Positions 31,740 through 39,647 of a DNA stretch of 39,647 nt are shown here, piece after piece. The notes under the pieces were generated by a model that was not told where the DNA came from, made no database searches, and saw nothing but the letters and a program-made list of their open reading frames with translations. Each line of letters opens with the position of its first letter. Within the stretch, counting starts at the first letter, position 1. The translations under genes and the position numbers were made by a program. The stretch comes from Rhodospirillales bacterium (GTDB lineage: Bacteria > Pseudomonadota > Alphaproteobacteria > BOG-932 > Roseiterribacteraceae). The DNA is taken from contig JAQGIF010000124.1 of NCBI GenBank assembly GCA_028291345.1, positions 1 through 39,647 of the forward strand, in the 5' to 3' direction.

Positions 31740-32018
31740 TTATTCGGCAGCGGCATCCGCAAAGCCGCGACGATATTCGTCGGGAAACGCATCCTGACGC
31801 AGCCCGTCCGCCGAGAACTCCAGAACGTCCGTCCAGGCGATGGCGCTTCCCGTGTGAGCTAGCCGGGCGTTCTTTATGAGGAACTTCACATCACCCATCG
31901 GGCTGAAAATCGGTGATCTATCGATGATCGGCGCGAAGGCAATTAGCGCATCGCGTCCATCCGAGCTGACGGCCCTGACTGTCAGGCCCGGTTGCGGTTC
32001 AATTTGGATCTCTTCCAA
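31740..32018 (-). CDS. DUF2442-like small protein
   Basis: The 92-residue protein has the pattern of DUF2442 proteins: a short beta stretch (LIAFAPIIDRSPIFSPMGDV), then FLIKNARLAHTGSAIAWTDV and LEFSADGLRQDAF. It ends in an acidic/Ala-rich tail. Start is TTG at 32016-32018, supported by GAGGACTAAGTT before it. The family often pairs with DUF4160 proteins, but no such gene is seen here. Function unknown. The stop is 16 bases from that of the convergent SDR gene. Confidence 0.6.
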   Translation of the reverse strand: MEEIQIEPQPGLTVRAVSSDGRDALIAFAPIIDRSPIFSPMGDVKFLIKNARLAHTGSAIAWTDVLEFSADGLRQDAFPDEYRRGFADAAAE

Positions 32019-32104
32019 AACTTAGTCCTCGATGTTGCTCGGCAACTTAGAGGCGCGCACAGGGTACCAGTTTTCGACGAGGCGTCGCGATGTTGCACGC
32101 TCCA

Positions 32105-32174
32105 TTGCGGGTAATGCCCGCAAATTCTGCAGGTCTCACGGCGCCTTTCGCGTCAATCAGTGACGCGAAAGGCG
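32105..32174. other. two perfect hairpins in the gap before the DUF2442-like gene
   Basis: TTGCGGG-TAATG-CCCGCAA (32105-32123) is followed by a perfect 14-base stem, CGCCTTTCGCGTCA / TGACGCGAAAGGCG, with loop ATCAG (32142-32174). No T run follows on either strand. They could end the tyrS transcript factor-dependently, act as regulator sites for the DUF2442-like gene, or be dispersed repeat hairpins. The rest of 32019-32290 holds no gene. Confidence 0.45.
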
Positions 32175-32290
32175 ATTAGAATCCAAGCTTTGAAATCGCG
32201 CGTTTCGGCGTGAAAATGCGGCGGACCATAGTCGTTCCAAAAGAGGATAATCGCAATCCCATCGGACAAATGCGATCGTCGGCATCGGGG

Positions 32291-33541
32291 TTAGGTGATT
32301 GTTAAAAGCACATGCCGCTTCTTGCCGGCGGACAGCTTGATCGCACCGTCGCGCAGGTCGGCGTTGGTCAGCCGGCGCTGTTCGTCGGTCACGGCTTCGT
32401 CGTTCACGCGGGCGCCGCCTCCTTTGATCAGCCTGCGGCCTTCGCCGCTCGATGCCGCGAGCCCGGCTTCGGCCAGAACCGCGTAGAGCGGCATGCCGGC
32501 GGCCAGCGCCGCGGGGTCGATCGCGTGGTGCGGCAGCCCCTCCGCGGCCTCACCCTCCTCGAACGTCCGGCGGGCGGTTTCTGCGGCTTCGGTTGCGGCG
32601 GTGGCGCCGTGCAGGATCGCGGTGGTCTCGAAGGCCAGGATCTTCTTGGCCTCGTTGATCTCCGCCCCTTGCAGCACTTCCAGCCGGGCGATCTCGTCAA
32701 GCGGCAGCAGAGTGAACAGCTTCAGGAACCGGACGACATCGGCGTCGTCGGTGTTGCGCCAGAACTGCCAATAGCCATAGGGCGAAACCCGGTCGGCGGA
32801 GAGCCACACCGCGCCCGATGCGGTCTTGCCCATCTTCGCGCCTGAGGCGGTGGTGATCAAGGGTGTGGTCAGGCCGAACAGCTCGAAATCGCCGACCCGC
32901 CGGCCGAGATCGATGCCGTTGACGATATTGCCCCACTGGTCCGACCCTCCCATCTGCAGCACGCAATCGTGCCGCCGCGCCAGCTCCACGAAGTCATAGG
33001 CCTGCAGGATCATATAGTTGAATTCAAGGAAGGTCAGCGGCTGCTCGCGGTCCAGCCGCATTTTGACCGAATCGAAGGTCAGCATCCGATTGATCGTGAA
33101 GTGCCGACCGATGTCGCGCAGGAAGGGGATGTACTCGAGTCTATCCAACCAGTCGGCGTTGTTCGATAGGATGGCGTCGTTGCCTTGGTCGCCGAATCTG
33201 ACGAACGGCTCGAAGTTCTTTTTGATGCCGCCGATATTTGCCGCGATGGCGTCGTTCGACAAAAGCTGGCGGCTTTCGTCCTTGCCGGACGGGTCGCCGA
33301 CCTTGGTTGTGCCGCCGCCCATGAGCACGATCGGACGATGACCGGTGTTCTGCAGCCAGTGCAGCATCATGATTTGTACGAGGCTGCCGATGTGAAGACT
33401 GTCCGCCGTCGCGTCGAATCCGGTATAAGCGGTGATCTTGCCCTTGGTGGCGCGGGCGTCGAGCGCCGCGGCATCGGTCAGCTGGTGGATAAATCCCCGT
33501 TCGGAGAGGACATTGAGCAAATCGGAACGAAATTCAGTCAT
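32291..33541 (-). CDS. tyrS: tyrosyl-tRNA synthetase
   Basis: The 416-residue class I synthetase charges tRNA-Tyr. The HIGH motif is present as HIGS ([11 protein letters not shown]), the KMSKS motif as KMGKT ([10 protein letters not shown]). The tyrosine pocket motif GSDQWGN and a carboxyl S4 RNA-binding domain ([20 protein letters not shown]) follow. ATG 33539-33541 is preferred to a longer upstream start that would reach into the promoter shared with anmK. Divergent from anmK, a neighbour pair common in proteobacteria. Confidence 0.95.
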   Translation of the reverse strand: MTEFRSDLLNVLSERGFIHQLTDAAALDARATKGKITAYTGFDATADSLHIGSLVQIMMLHWLQNTGHRPIVLMGGGTTKVGDPSGKDESRQLLSNDAIAANIGGIKKNFEPFVRFGDQGNDAILSNNADWLDRLEYIPFLRDIGRHFTINRMLTFDSVKMRLDREQPLTFLEFNYMILQAYDFVELARRHDCVLQMGGSDQWGNIVNGIDLGRRVGDFELFGLTTPLITTASGAKMGKTASGAVWLSADRVSPYGYWQFWRNTDDADVVRFLKLFTLLPLDEIARLEVLQGAEINEAKKILAFETTAILHGATAATEAAETARRTFEEGEAAEGLPHHAIDPAALAAGMPLYAVLAEAGLAASSGEGRRLIKGGGARVNDEAVTDEQRRLTNADLRDGAIKLSAGKKRHVLLTIT

Positions 33542-33634
33542 GATGCCTATGTCGGCGTTTATTGGGTCGGCAGCGTGTGTCGGGGCGGCGTGCGTTACGG
33601 ACGCGTCGATTAGCATACTCCAGGGGACCGGCAA

Positions 33635-34774
33635 ATGAGCGTGGCCGCAAATCGTGACGGTCTGCTGACCGCGATCGGGCTGATGTCGGGCACGTCGATG
33701 GATGGAATCGATGCTGCCATCGTGCGGACCGATGGGCTGGCGGTGGTGGAGACCGGTGCCGCTGCGACGGTCCCGTATCGCACCGCGCTGCGCCAGCGCC
33801 TACAACGGCTGGTGACGGATCGGGGGCGCAACAGGAACGAGGCATTGGCGGTCGAGCGTGAGATCACGCTGGCGCATGTCGAGGCGGTCGAACGCCTGTT
33901 GGCGGGGACCGGGCTGAGACCCGACAGCATCGACATAGTGGGCTTTCACGGTCACACGGTCTTCCACAATCCTGCCGAGCGGCTTACCTGGCAGATCGGC
34001 AATAGCGATCTGCTGGCGGCGCGAACGGGGATCGATGTGGTGGGCCAGTTCAGGGTCGCCGATACGCAGGCCGGCGGGCAGGGGGCGCCGCTGGTGCCGC
34101 TCTATCATGCCGCCCGCGCGGCGGCGCAGGAGAAGCCGCTGGCTGTGCTGAATATCGGCGGGGTCGCCAACGTGACCTGGCTGGGTATGGAAGGCGAGCT
34201 CATCGCTTTCGATTGCGGCCCGGGAAATGCGCTGATCGACGATTTCGTCCATGGTCGGACCGGGTTGCCATACGATGCCTCGGGCACGCTCAGTCTGTCC
34301 GGTACGGCCGACCAAGCCGTGCTAGCCCAGTTGCTGAGTAACCACTATTTCGCTCTGCCGCCGCCCAAGTCTTTGGATCGCAACACTTTTGATGCCTCGG
34401 GTGTCGCCGGCCTCTCGGTTCCGGACGGCGCGGCGACATTGACGGCATTCACGGTTCAGGCGGCGGCGCGATCGGTGCTCGAAATCGGCGAGCCCAAGCG
34501 GCTCCTCGTCTGCGGCGGTGGTCGGCTCAACCGGGCGCTGATGGCCGGCCTGAAGGCAGCGTTACGCGGCGTCGATGTGAGCCTTGTAGAAAATGTCGGC
34601 TGGCGGGGCGATGCGCTGGAGGCAGAGGCGTTCGGCTATCTCGCTGTCCGGTCACTGAAGGGCTTGCCGCTCAGCCTGCCGACGACAACCGGCGTTCCCG
34701 AGCCGATGCCCGGCGGGGTTTTTTACGCCTCTCCCGGCCGCTTAAGCTCTAGCCGCGCGGCAGGCGCCTCGTGA
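33635..34774 (+). CDS. anmK: anhydro-N-acetylmuramic acid kinase
   Basis: The 379-residue enzyme phosphorylates and opens 1,6-anhydro-MurNAc during peptidoglycan recycling. The phosphate-binding motif [12 protein letters not shown] is near the start. [35 protein letters not shown] and LVCGGGRLN are diagnostic. The length is usual. Its end overlaps the convergent ParA-type gene by 26 bases. Divergent from tyrS. Confidence 0.94.
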   Translation: MSVAANRDGLLTAIGLMSGTSMDGIDAAIVRTDGLAVVETGAAATVPYRTALRQRLQRLVTDRGRNRNEALAVEREITLAHVEAVERLLAGTGLRPDSIDIVGFHGHTVFHNPAERLTWQIGNSDLLAARTGIDVVGQFRVADTQAGGQGAPLVPLYHAARAAAQEKPLAVLNIGGVANVTWLGMEGELIAFDCGPGNALIDDFVHGRTGLPYDASGTLSLSGTADQAVLAQLLSNHYFALPPPKSLDRNTFDASGVAGLSVPDGAATLTAFTVQAAARSVLEIGEPKRLLVCGGGRLNRALMAGLKAALRGVDVSLVENVGWRGDALEAEAFGYLAVRSLKGLPLSLPTTTGVPEPMPGGVFYASPGRLSSSRAAGAS

Positions 34775-35387
34775 TTTCGTCCGCCAGCGCCAGCATCTCC
34801 ATGGCCGCCTTGCCTTTGGGGGCGGTTTCGATGACGCCGCGTCCGTCCATCATCGAGGCGGCGAAGGACGTGCGATTGCCGATCGTCGCCTCGGCAATGT
34901 CCGCGCCCAGATCGGCAATGCGCGCGGTCAAGGTTTCGGCGAGTTTCATGCGGGTCTGGACGCGGTTGATGACGATCAGGACTTTGCGTTTTTCCGATCT
35001 CGCGAGCGCCAGAGTCGGCTCCGTGGCCCAGAGATCGAGCGGGCTCGGCTGCACCGGGACGATGATCAGATCGGCGAGCCGCACGGCGATCTTAGCCTCG
35101 ATTTCGGCATGCGGCGCGGAATCGACCAGCACCAGATCGTGCGACGCCTTCAGTTTCTCGACCGCGGCCTGGGCACGCCAGCCGGTGACGGATGTCAGAT
35201 GCAGGCTGGGGATAACGCCGGCTCCGTTACGAATGCTGAACCATTGCGAGAGACTGCCCTGGGGGTCGATATCCACCATCGCGACGGCGCGGCCGTTTGC
35301 GGCGAGGGCGACGGCCAGCTGGGCCACCAGAGTGGTCTTTCCGGCGCCGCCCTTTTGCTGGGCCATGGTCAGGACCTTACCGGCCAT
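34749..35387 (-). CDS. ParA-family ATPase
   Basis: The 212-residue protein is a small deviant-Walker ATPase: KGGAGKTT (12-19), VDIDPQGSLSQW, and Walker B LVLVDSAPHAE. No ParB gene and no obvious parS site are adjacent, so it is unlikely to be the chromosome segregation ParA. Orphan ParA/MinD-like proteins position chemoreceptors, plasmids or other cargo. Divergent from the Sua5 gene with a short gap, convergent with anmK. Confidence 0.85.
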   Translation of the reverse strand: MAGKVLTMAQQKGGAGKTTLVAQLAVALAANGRAVAMVDIDPQGSLSQWFSIRNGAGVIPSLHLTSVTGWRAQAAVEKLKASHDLVLVDSAPHAEIEAKIAVRLADLIIVPVQPSPLDLWATEPTLALARSEKRKVLIVINRVQTRMKLAETLTARIADLGADIAEATIGNRTSFAASMMDGRGVIETAPKGKAAMEMLALADEITRRLPRG

Positions 35388-35479
35388 TCTTCGTCTCCTG
35401 TTCCGCTTGACGGAGCATGCATCCTTTTCGCCCGATGGGAAAGGGGTATGGTGCAGTGCAACATAGGCATTACCCGCAA

Positions 35480-36469
35480 GTGTCCAATATCGTTCCCGCG
35501 ACTCCGGACTCGATTGGGCACGCCGGCGAATTGATCGCCACCGGCCGGCTGGTCGCCTTTCCGACCGAGACCGTCTATGGGTTGGGCGCCGACGCTACGC
35601 AGGGGCGGGCTGTCGCCGCGATATTCGCAGCCAAAGGACGCCCATCGATCAATCCGCTGATTGTGCATGTCGCCGATATGCGTCAGGCGGAGGCTCACGC
35701 CGTTTTCGATTCCAGGGCGGAAGAGCTCGCTACCCGGTTTTGGCCTGGTCCACTGACCTTGATCCTGAAACGGCGCGCCAATTCGCCGGTTTCCGAGCTG
35801 GCGACCGCCGGTCTCGAGAGCATCGCGATCCGCATTCCATCTCACCCGGTTGCGCGCGCGCTGCTCTCGGCCGCCGGCCGCCCGATCGCCGCGCCCAGCG
35901 CCAACCGATCGGGCAGAGTCAGCGCCACTACTGCGATTCATGTCGCCGAGGAGTTGGGGACGCGAGTCGACCTGATCCTGGCGGCGGGAAAAAGCCCGCT
36001 GGGGCTCGAATCGACCATTCTGGATCTTTCGGGTGACCATCCGGTGGTGCTGCGGCCCGGGGCGGTGACGGCGGCCGATCTCGCCGAAGTGATCGAAGGG
36101 CTCGGCATCGGTGACGGAAATCCGGATCGTCCTAATGCGCCCGGCCAGCTGCGTCGGCACTATTCGCCCGAGACACGGCTTCGGCTGAACGCGGCGATGG
36201 CCGATCCGGGGGAAGCGTTGCTCGCCTTCGGTCCCGATCCGTTTGCCGGGCGTCTTGCCGTCTCCAAATTGAATCTGTCGGCGACCGGCGATTTGAACGA
36301 GGCGGCGGCGAATTTGTTCGCGATGTTGCGGACGCTGGATGCTGGTGGCCATCACTCCATCGCTGTGATGCCGGTTCCGGAAGTGGGGCTCGGCATCGCG
36401 ATCAATGACCGGCTACGGCGCGCTGCGGCGCCGGTGGGTGATGATGCGACGGGGAGTGGAAATGGTTGA
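35480..36469 (+). CDS. threonylcarbamoyl-AMP synthase (Sua5/YciO/YrdC)
   Basis: The enzyme makes threonylcarbamoyl-AMP from threonine, bicarbonate and ATP for the t6A37 modification of ANN-reading tRNAs. It is the long Sua5 form: YrdC domain (VAFPTETVYGLGADA, IFAAKGRPSINPL, FWPGPLTLIL, PIAAPSANRSG) followed by a Sua5 domain after a linker (PGQLRRHYSPETRL). The GTG at 35480 gives 329 residues and matches where the family usually begins. ATGs at 35417 and 35435 would add up to 21 residues, with no clear ribosome binding site at any. The stop overlaps the next gene by 8 bases. Confidence 0.9.
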   Translation: MSNIVPATPDSIGHAGELIATGRLVAFPTETVYGLGADATQGRAVAAIFAAKGRPSINPLIVHVADMRQAEAHAVFDSRAEELATRFWPGPLTLILKRRANSPVSELATAGLESIAIRIPSHPVARALLSAAGRPIAAPSANRSGRVSATTAIHVAEELGTRVDLILAAGKSPLGLESTILDLSGDHPVVLRPGAVTAADLAEVIEGLGIGDGNPDRPNAPGQLRRHYSPETRLRLNAAMADPGEALLAFGPDPFAGRLAVSKLNLSATGDLNEAAANLFAMLRTLDAGGHHSIAVMPVPEVGLGIAINDRLRRAAAPVGDDATGSGNG

Positions 36470-37874
36470 TGCCGGACTGAAACCGCTTCGCGATGCGGTC
36501 GATGCCGCGGGCTGGATCGACGATCCGCTGGATATGGCGCCTTATCTGCACGAGCAGCGCGGCCGGTTCGAGGGTGGGGCGCTTGCCGTCGTTCGCCCGT
36601 TATCGACCGAACAAGTCGCCGCGGTCGTCACAGCCGCGCGGCAGGCAGGCGTCCAGATCGTGCCGCAGGGCGGCAATACCGGCCTGGTCGGCGCCTCGAT
36701 GTCCTATCCGGGTGAACGGGCGATCGTGCTATCGCTGCAGCGCATGAATCGGATCCGCGAACTCGATGTGCTGGATTACAGCGCGACTGTGGAGGCGGGC
36801 TGCATCCTGGCGAATGTCCAGCAGGTGGCGGAAGCGGCGGACCGGTTGTTTCCCTTGAGCCTGGGGTCGGAAGGCAGTTGCACGATCGGCGGGCTGTTAT
36901 CGACCAATGCCGGCGGCACCATGACGATCCGCTACGGCAATATGCGGGAACTGGTCCTCGGTATCGAGGCGGTGCTTCCCGATGGCCGGATCTGGAACGG
37001 GCTGCGGCGTCTGCATAAGAACAATACCGGTTATGACCTGAAACATCTGTTCATCGGCGGGGAAGGGACACTGGGGATCGTTACCGCCGCGGTGCTGAAG
37101 CTGTTTCCGCAGCCCCGGCAGGTCGAGACCGCCTTCGTGGCCGTGCCCGATCCCAAGGCGGCGATCGAGCTGCTGGCGCGGCTGCGGATGGCGACTGGCG
37201 ATGCACTGGTCAGCTTCGAACTGATCCCCCGCATGCTGCTCGGCTTCGCGCTCAAGCATATCGAAAAGGTCGTCGATCCACTGGACAGCCCGCACCCCTG
37301 GTATGTGCTGGTCGAGGCGACCGCCGGGACCCAGGGCGGCATGCTGCGGACCGCGATCGAGGATGCGCTGACCAAGGCGCTCGGTGACGGGCTGATCGTC
37401 GATGCAACCCTGGCGGAGAGCCAGGCGAAGCGCGACGCACTGTGGTTCATCCGCGAGGCGATCGTCCAGTCGCAGAAGTTCGAGGGAGGCTCGATCAAGC
37501 ACGATATTTCCGTGCCGGTCAGCCGGGTCGCGGATTTTATCGCGCAGGCGAGCGCGGCGGTTCAGGCGGCTATGCCTGGCGTCCGGCCGGTGCCGTTCGG
37601 TCATGTCGGCGACGGCAATATCCATTTCAACCTGACCCAGCCGGTCGGCGCCGACCAGGCCGCCTATCTCGACCAGTGGGAACGCATGAACCATATTGTC
37701 CATCAAGTCGCGCTCGACCTCGGCGGCTCGATCAGCGCGGAGCATGGGATCGGGCGGTTCAAGCGCGATGAGATGCGACTGGTGAAGAGTCCGGTCGAGT
37801 TGGATATGATGTTGCGGATCAAGGCGGCGCTGGACCCGAACGGATCGATGAATCCGCATGCACTGCTGCCGTGA
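36462..37874 (+). CDS. FAD-linked oxidase, D-2-hydroxyglutarate/D-lactate dehydrogenase type
   Basis: The 470-residue flavoprotein of the GlcD family oxidises a D-2-hydroxyacid, passing electrons to a carrier. FAD-binding PCMH domain: PQGGNTGLVGASM, LGSEGSCTIGGLLSTNAGGT. Substrate domain: PVPFGHVGDGNIHFNL and SAEHGIGRFKRDEM. ATG 36462 with GGGGAGTGGAA before it is clear; it overlaps the Sua5 stop by 8 bases (translational coupling). D-2-hydroxyglutarate is the likeliest substrate from family resemblance, but D-lactate or glycolate cannot be excluded. Confidence 0.88.
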   Translation: MVDAGLKPLRDAVDAAGWIDDPLDMAPYLHEQRGRFEGGALAVVRPLSTEQVAAVVTAARQAGVQIVPQGGNTGLVGASMSYPGERAIVLSLQRMNRIRELDVLDYSATVEAGCILANVQQVAEAADRLFPLSLGSEGSCTIGGLLSTNAGGTMTIRYGNMRELVLGIEAVLPDGRIWNGLRRLHKNNTGYDLKHLFIGGEGTLGIVTAAVLKLFPQPRQVETAFVAVPDPKAAIELLARLRMATGDALVSFELIPRMLLGFALKHIEKVVDPLDSPHPWYVLVEATAGTQGGMLRTAIEDALTKALGDGLIVDATLAESQAKRDALWFIREAIVQSQKFEGGSIKHDISVPVSRVADFIAQASAAVQAAMPGVRPVPFGHVGDGNIHFNLTQPVGADQAAYLDQWERMNHIVHQVALDLGGSISAEHGIGRFKRDEMRLVKSPVELDMMLRIKAALDPNGSMNPHALLP

Positions 37875-37894
37875 CCTGTTGGAGACGAACCTAA

Positions 37895-39148
37895 ATGACG
37901 GACGTCGATTCGCGGGTGGCCGGAACGCCGGCACCCAGCCGCGCCGCATTCGCCTTTATCTTTGTCACGGTGTTGCTAGACATGATGGCGCTCGGCGTCA
38001 TCATCCCGGTGCTGCCGAAGCTGATCAAAGCGTTCATGGGTGGTGATACCGCTAGCGCGGCCCATGTGGTCGGCTATTTCGGATTTGCCTGGGCGCTGAT
38101 GCAGTTCATCTTCCAGCCGGTCCTAGGCGCGCTTTCGGACAGGTTCGGCCGTCGGCCGGTGATCATCCTGTCCAATGTCGGGCTGGGGCTGGACTATATA
38201 TTGATGGCGGTCGCGCCCAACCTCTGGTTCCTGTTCGTCGGTCGGCTGATTTCCGGGATAACGGCGGCCAGCTTCTCGACGGCGGGGGCCTATATCGCCG
38301 ACGTGACGCCGCCGGAAAAACGCGCGGCCCGCTTCGGACTGCTCGGCGCGGCGTTTGGGCTGGGCTTCGTGATCGGACCCGCCGTCGGCGGTTTGCTTGG
38401 CGAGGTCAACCTCCATCTGCCCTTCTGGGGAGCAGCCGTGCTCAGCCTGATCAATGCCCTCTATGGGTTCCTGGTCCTGCCTGAGTCGCTGGCGCGTGAG
38501 CGCCGCGCGGAATTCTCCTGGCACCGGGCAAATCCTATCGGATCCCTGAAACTCCTGGGCTCGAACCCGATTCTGTCGCGCCTGGCGATTGCCGGATTTC
38601 TGCAGCGTTTCGCCCATGGCTCGCTGCCCAGCATGTTCGTGCTCTACGCCGACTATCGTTATGGCTGGAGCGCGAAAGCCGTCGGACTGGCGCTTGCGGG
38701 TGTCGGCGTATCGCAGATGATCGTGTCGGGCGGGCTGGTTCGGCCGGCGATTGCGAAAGTGGGCGAGCGCGGGACGCTGATGTTGGGATTGATCTGCGGC
38801 ACGGTCGGGTTTTTGATTTACGGCTTCGCGCCGACCGGCCTGATTTTCCTGGCCGCCCTGCCACTGGTGGCATTGTGGGGGCTGGCAAATCCCGCGATCC
38901 AGAGCCTGGCGACGCGCCGCGTCGGGCCGTCCGAGCAGGGTCAGCTGCAGGGCGCCCAGTCCAGCCTGGGCGGCATAGCCGACATGGTCGGGCCGCTGCT
39001 GTTCAGCCAAGTCTTCGCCGCGGCAATCGCTTCGAACGCAACAGCGCATATTCCCGGCGCGCCGTATTACTTGGCGGCCTTGTTTGTCGCCGGGGCGCTG
39101 TGCGTCTGCTGGCAGGTCACCCGGCCGTTGCCGGCAATGGCCGAATAG
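37895..39148 (+). CDS. TetA-like MFS exporter (12 helices)
   Basis: The 417-residue membrane protein resembles the TetA/TCR group of DHA1 exporters: [20 protein letters not shown] in helix 1, [17 protein letters not shown] (motif A, loop 2-3), and [20 protein letters not shown] with [10 protein letters not shown] (motif C). It is a chromosomal member; no TetR-type regulator is adjacent, so resistance to tetracycline is not implied. GGAGA lies before the ATG. It is the third gene of a co-directional row with Sua5 and the FAD oxidase. Confidence 0.88.
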   Translation: MTDVDSRVAGTPAPSRAAFAFIFVTVLLDMMALGVIIPVLPKLIKAFMGGDTASAAHVVGYFGFAWALMQFIFQPVLGALSDRFGRRPVIILSNVGLGLDYILMAVAPNLWFLFVGRLISGITAASFSTAGAYIADVTPPEKRAARFGLLGAAFGLGFVIGPAVGGLLGEVNLHLPFWGAAVLSLINALYGFLVLPESLARERRAEFSWHRANPIGSLKLLGSNPILSRLAIAGFLQRFAHGSLPSMFVLYADYRYGWSAKAVGLALAGVGVSQMIVSGGLVRPAIAKVGERGTLMLGLICGTVGFLIYGFAPTGLIFLAALPLVALWGLANPAIQSLATRRVGPSEQGQLQGAQSSLGGIADMVGPLLFSQVFAAAIASNATAHIPGAPYYLAALFVAGALCVCWQVTRPLPAMAE

Positions 39149-39151
39149 CCG

Positions 39152-39493
39152 CTAGAGACCTACGATATCCTTGTCGAACGGGTTTTCGCCGTTCCGGGTT
39201 TCGACTTCGATAACCCAAAGATCGGAATCGCGATTGACCGCCCGGTCGACATAGGCGTCGGCATCCAGGTTGCTCAGCACGGCGCCTTCCTTGACCCCCA
39301 TCCAGGCCAGTTTGCCGTCCAGGTCGCGGACCTGGATCAGGATGCGCGTGCCATCCCTGCCCACAAGTCGGACCAGAACCGTACCACGCTCCGTATCGCC
39401 GCGACGCAGCAGATAGGCCGCCGTGCCGGAGGCGTTGAACCGGCGCAGCTGGGCCTGGATCCAGAATTCGGTAGGAAGGCGATCGTTGCTCAT
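39152..39493 (-). CDS. DUF1491 family protein
   Basis: The 113-residue protein matches the DUF1491 pattern of alphaproteobacteria: LPTEFWIQAQLRRFNASGTA, then AYLLRRGDTERGTVLVRL, and a closing VDRAVNRDSDLWVIEVETRN. Function unknown. ATG 39491-39493 is preferred over a GTG three codons upstream. Its stop is 3 bases from that of the convergent exporter gene. Confidence 0.85.
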   Translation of the reverse strand: MSNDRLPTEFWIQAQLRRFNASGTAAYLLRRGDTERGTVLVRLVGRDGTRILIQVRDLDGKLAWMGVKEGAVLSNLDADAYVDRAVNRDSDLWVIEVETRNGENPFDKDIVGL

Positions 39494-39546
39494 CACCGTC
39501 ACATTTAGACAATAGGCTCCGGCTATTCCACCGGCTCGTAAGAACG

Positions 39547-39583
39547 GACGAATCGCGCAGCGGGAGTCTCCGCGCGATTCGTC
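39547..39583. terminator. perfect 12-base hairpin between two minus-strand genes
   Basis: GACGAATCGCGC and GCGCGATTCGTC pair perfectly around a 13-base loop. The hairpin begins at the stop codon of the gene entering from the right edge, on the minus strand, and lies 54 bases before the DUF1491 start. There is no T run, so it may be a factor-dependent or processing structure. Confidence 0.4.
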
Positions 39584-39647
39584 AATACTGCTGCCCTTCG
39601 GGCTCGCCCGGTTTTTTGGGCGGAGGTTTTCTGATGGGTGCCGGTGT
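39582..39647 (-). CDS. carboxyl end of an unidentified protein (partial)
   Basis: The minus-strand frame entering at the window edge reads TPAPIRKPPPKKPGEPEGQQ-Y and stops at TGA 39582-39584. The Pro/Lys-rich tail looks like a disordered carboxyl end. The body of the protein is outside the window, so no family can be given. Confidence 0.5.
   Translation of the reverse strand, partial: TPAPIRKPPPKKPGEPEGQQY

Noticed and set aside
34749-35387. Chromosome-partitioning ParA with parS
   Set aside because: No ParB gene or parS-like palindrome next to it; better called an orphan ParA-family ATPase.
37895-39148. Acquired tetracycline resistance gene
   Set aside because: TetA-like by family, but embedded in housekeeping genes with no tetR or mobile element; resistance cannot be claimed.
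1-39647. CRISPR arrays, tRNA or rRNA genes, integrase or transposase genes
   Set aside because: None recognised on either strand; repeats found are short palindromes or a 15-base triple repeat, not spaced arrays.

Overview
The window looks like chromosome of a GC-rich alphaproteobacterium, most likely Sphingomonadales. This is inferred from codon use, a DUF1491 protein, the YhdP/AsmA-like giant next to glnE, and the cysE / cysteine desulfurase / ferredoxin / mnmA order. No phage, IS transposase, CRISPR array, tRNA or rRNA was recognised. The left third (1-14 kb) is accessory and partly decaying; the right two thirds is conserved housekeeping sequence with an inserted small catabolic block.

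Region by region. 1-1060: remains of an XRE regulator and a SulP anion transporter. 1160-4600: a LuxU-LuxO-like phosphorelay on the minus strand (Hpt protein and sigma-54 response regulator with overlapping genes), a stand-alone receiver, a decayed receiver, and a winged-helix regulator. The winged-helix gene has a textbook -24/-12 sigma-54 promoter preceded by a perfect TTGCA-N3-TGCAA palindrome, the operator type known for Vibrio LuxO. A second sigma-54-type promoter with an IHF-type site lies at 4.59-4.69 kb and points to a stretch with no intact plus-strand gene. 4.76-7.13 kb: an arginine catabolic locus in decay, with a frameshifted Lrp/AsnC regulator, an intact arginase and an ornithine cyclodeaminase broken by deletions and frameshifts. 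7.1-14.2 kb: YcaQ/AlkX-type glycosylase, EF-hand lipoprotein, a palindromic repeat, an amidohydrolase, an iron-box-controlled cupredoxin plus outer-membrane-like protein, a second palindromic repeat, small secreted and small Cys/His proteins, and cytochrome b561.

14.2-17.7 kb is a sulfur route on one strand: serine acetyltransferase, cysteine desulfurase, 2Fe-2S ferredoxin, MnmA thiouridylase. Then come an alpha/beta hydrolase, two MFS exporters, a frameshifted exported protein, Bcp peroxiredoxin and GlnE, and divergently the 1062-residue AsmA/YhdP-like protein. 28.6-31.7 kb holds a small catabolic set: zinc alcohol dehydrogenase, Asp/Glu-type racemase, NTF2-like protein and SDR. The right end holds a DUF2442-like protein, TyrS, AnmK, a ParA-type ATPase, Sua5, an FAD-linked D-2-hydroxyacid dehydrogenase, a TetA-type exporter, a DUF1491 protein and the tail of one more gene.

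The most interesting item is the LuxU-LuxO-like module with its own apparent sigma-54 target promoter and LuxO-type operator inside an alphaproteobacterial genome. Promoter and operator calls were made by eye and are untested.
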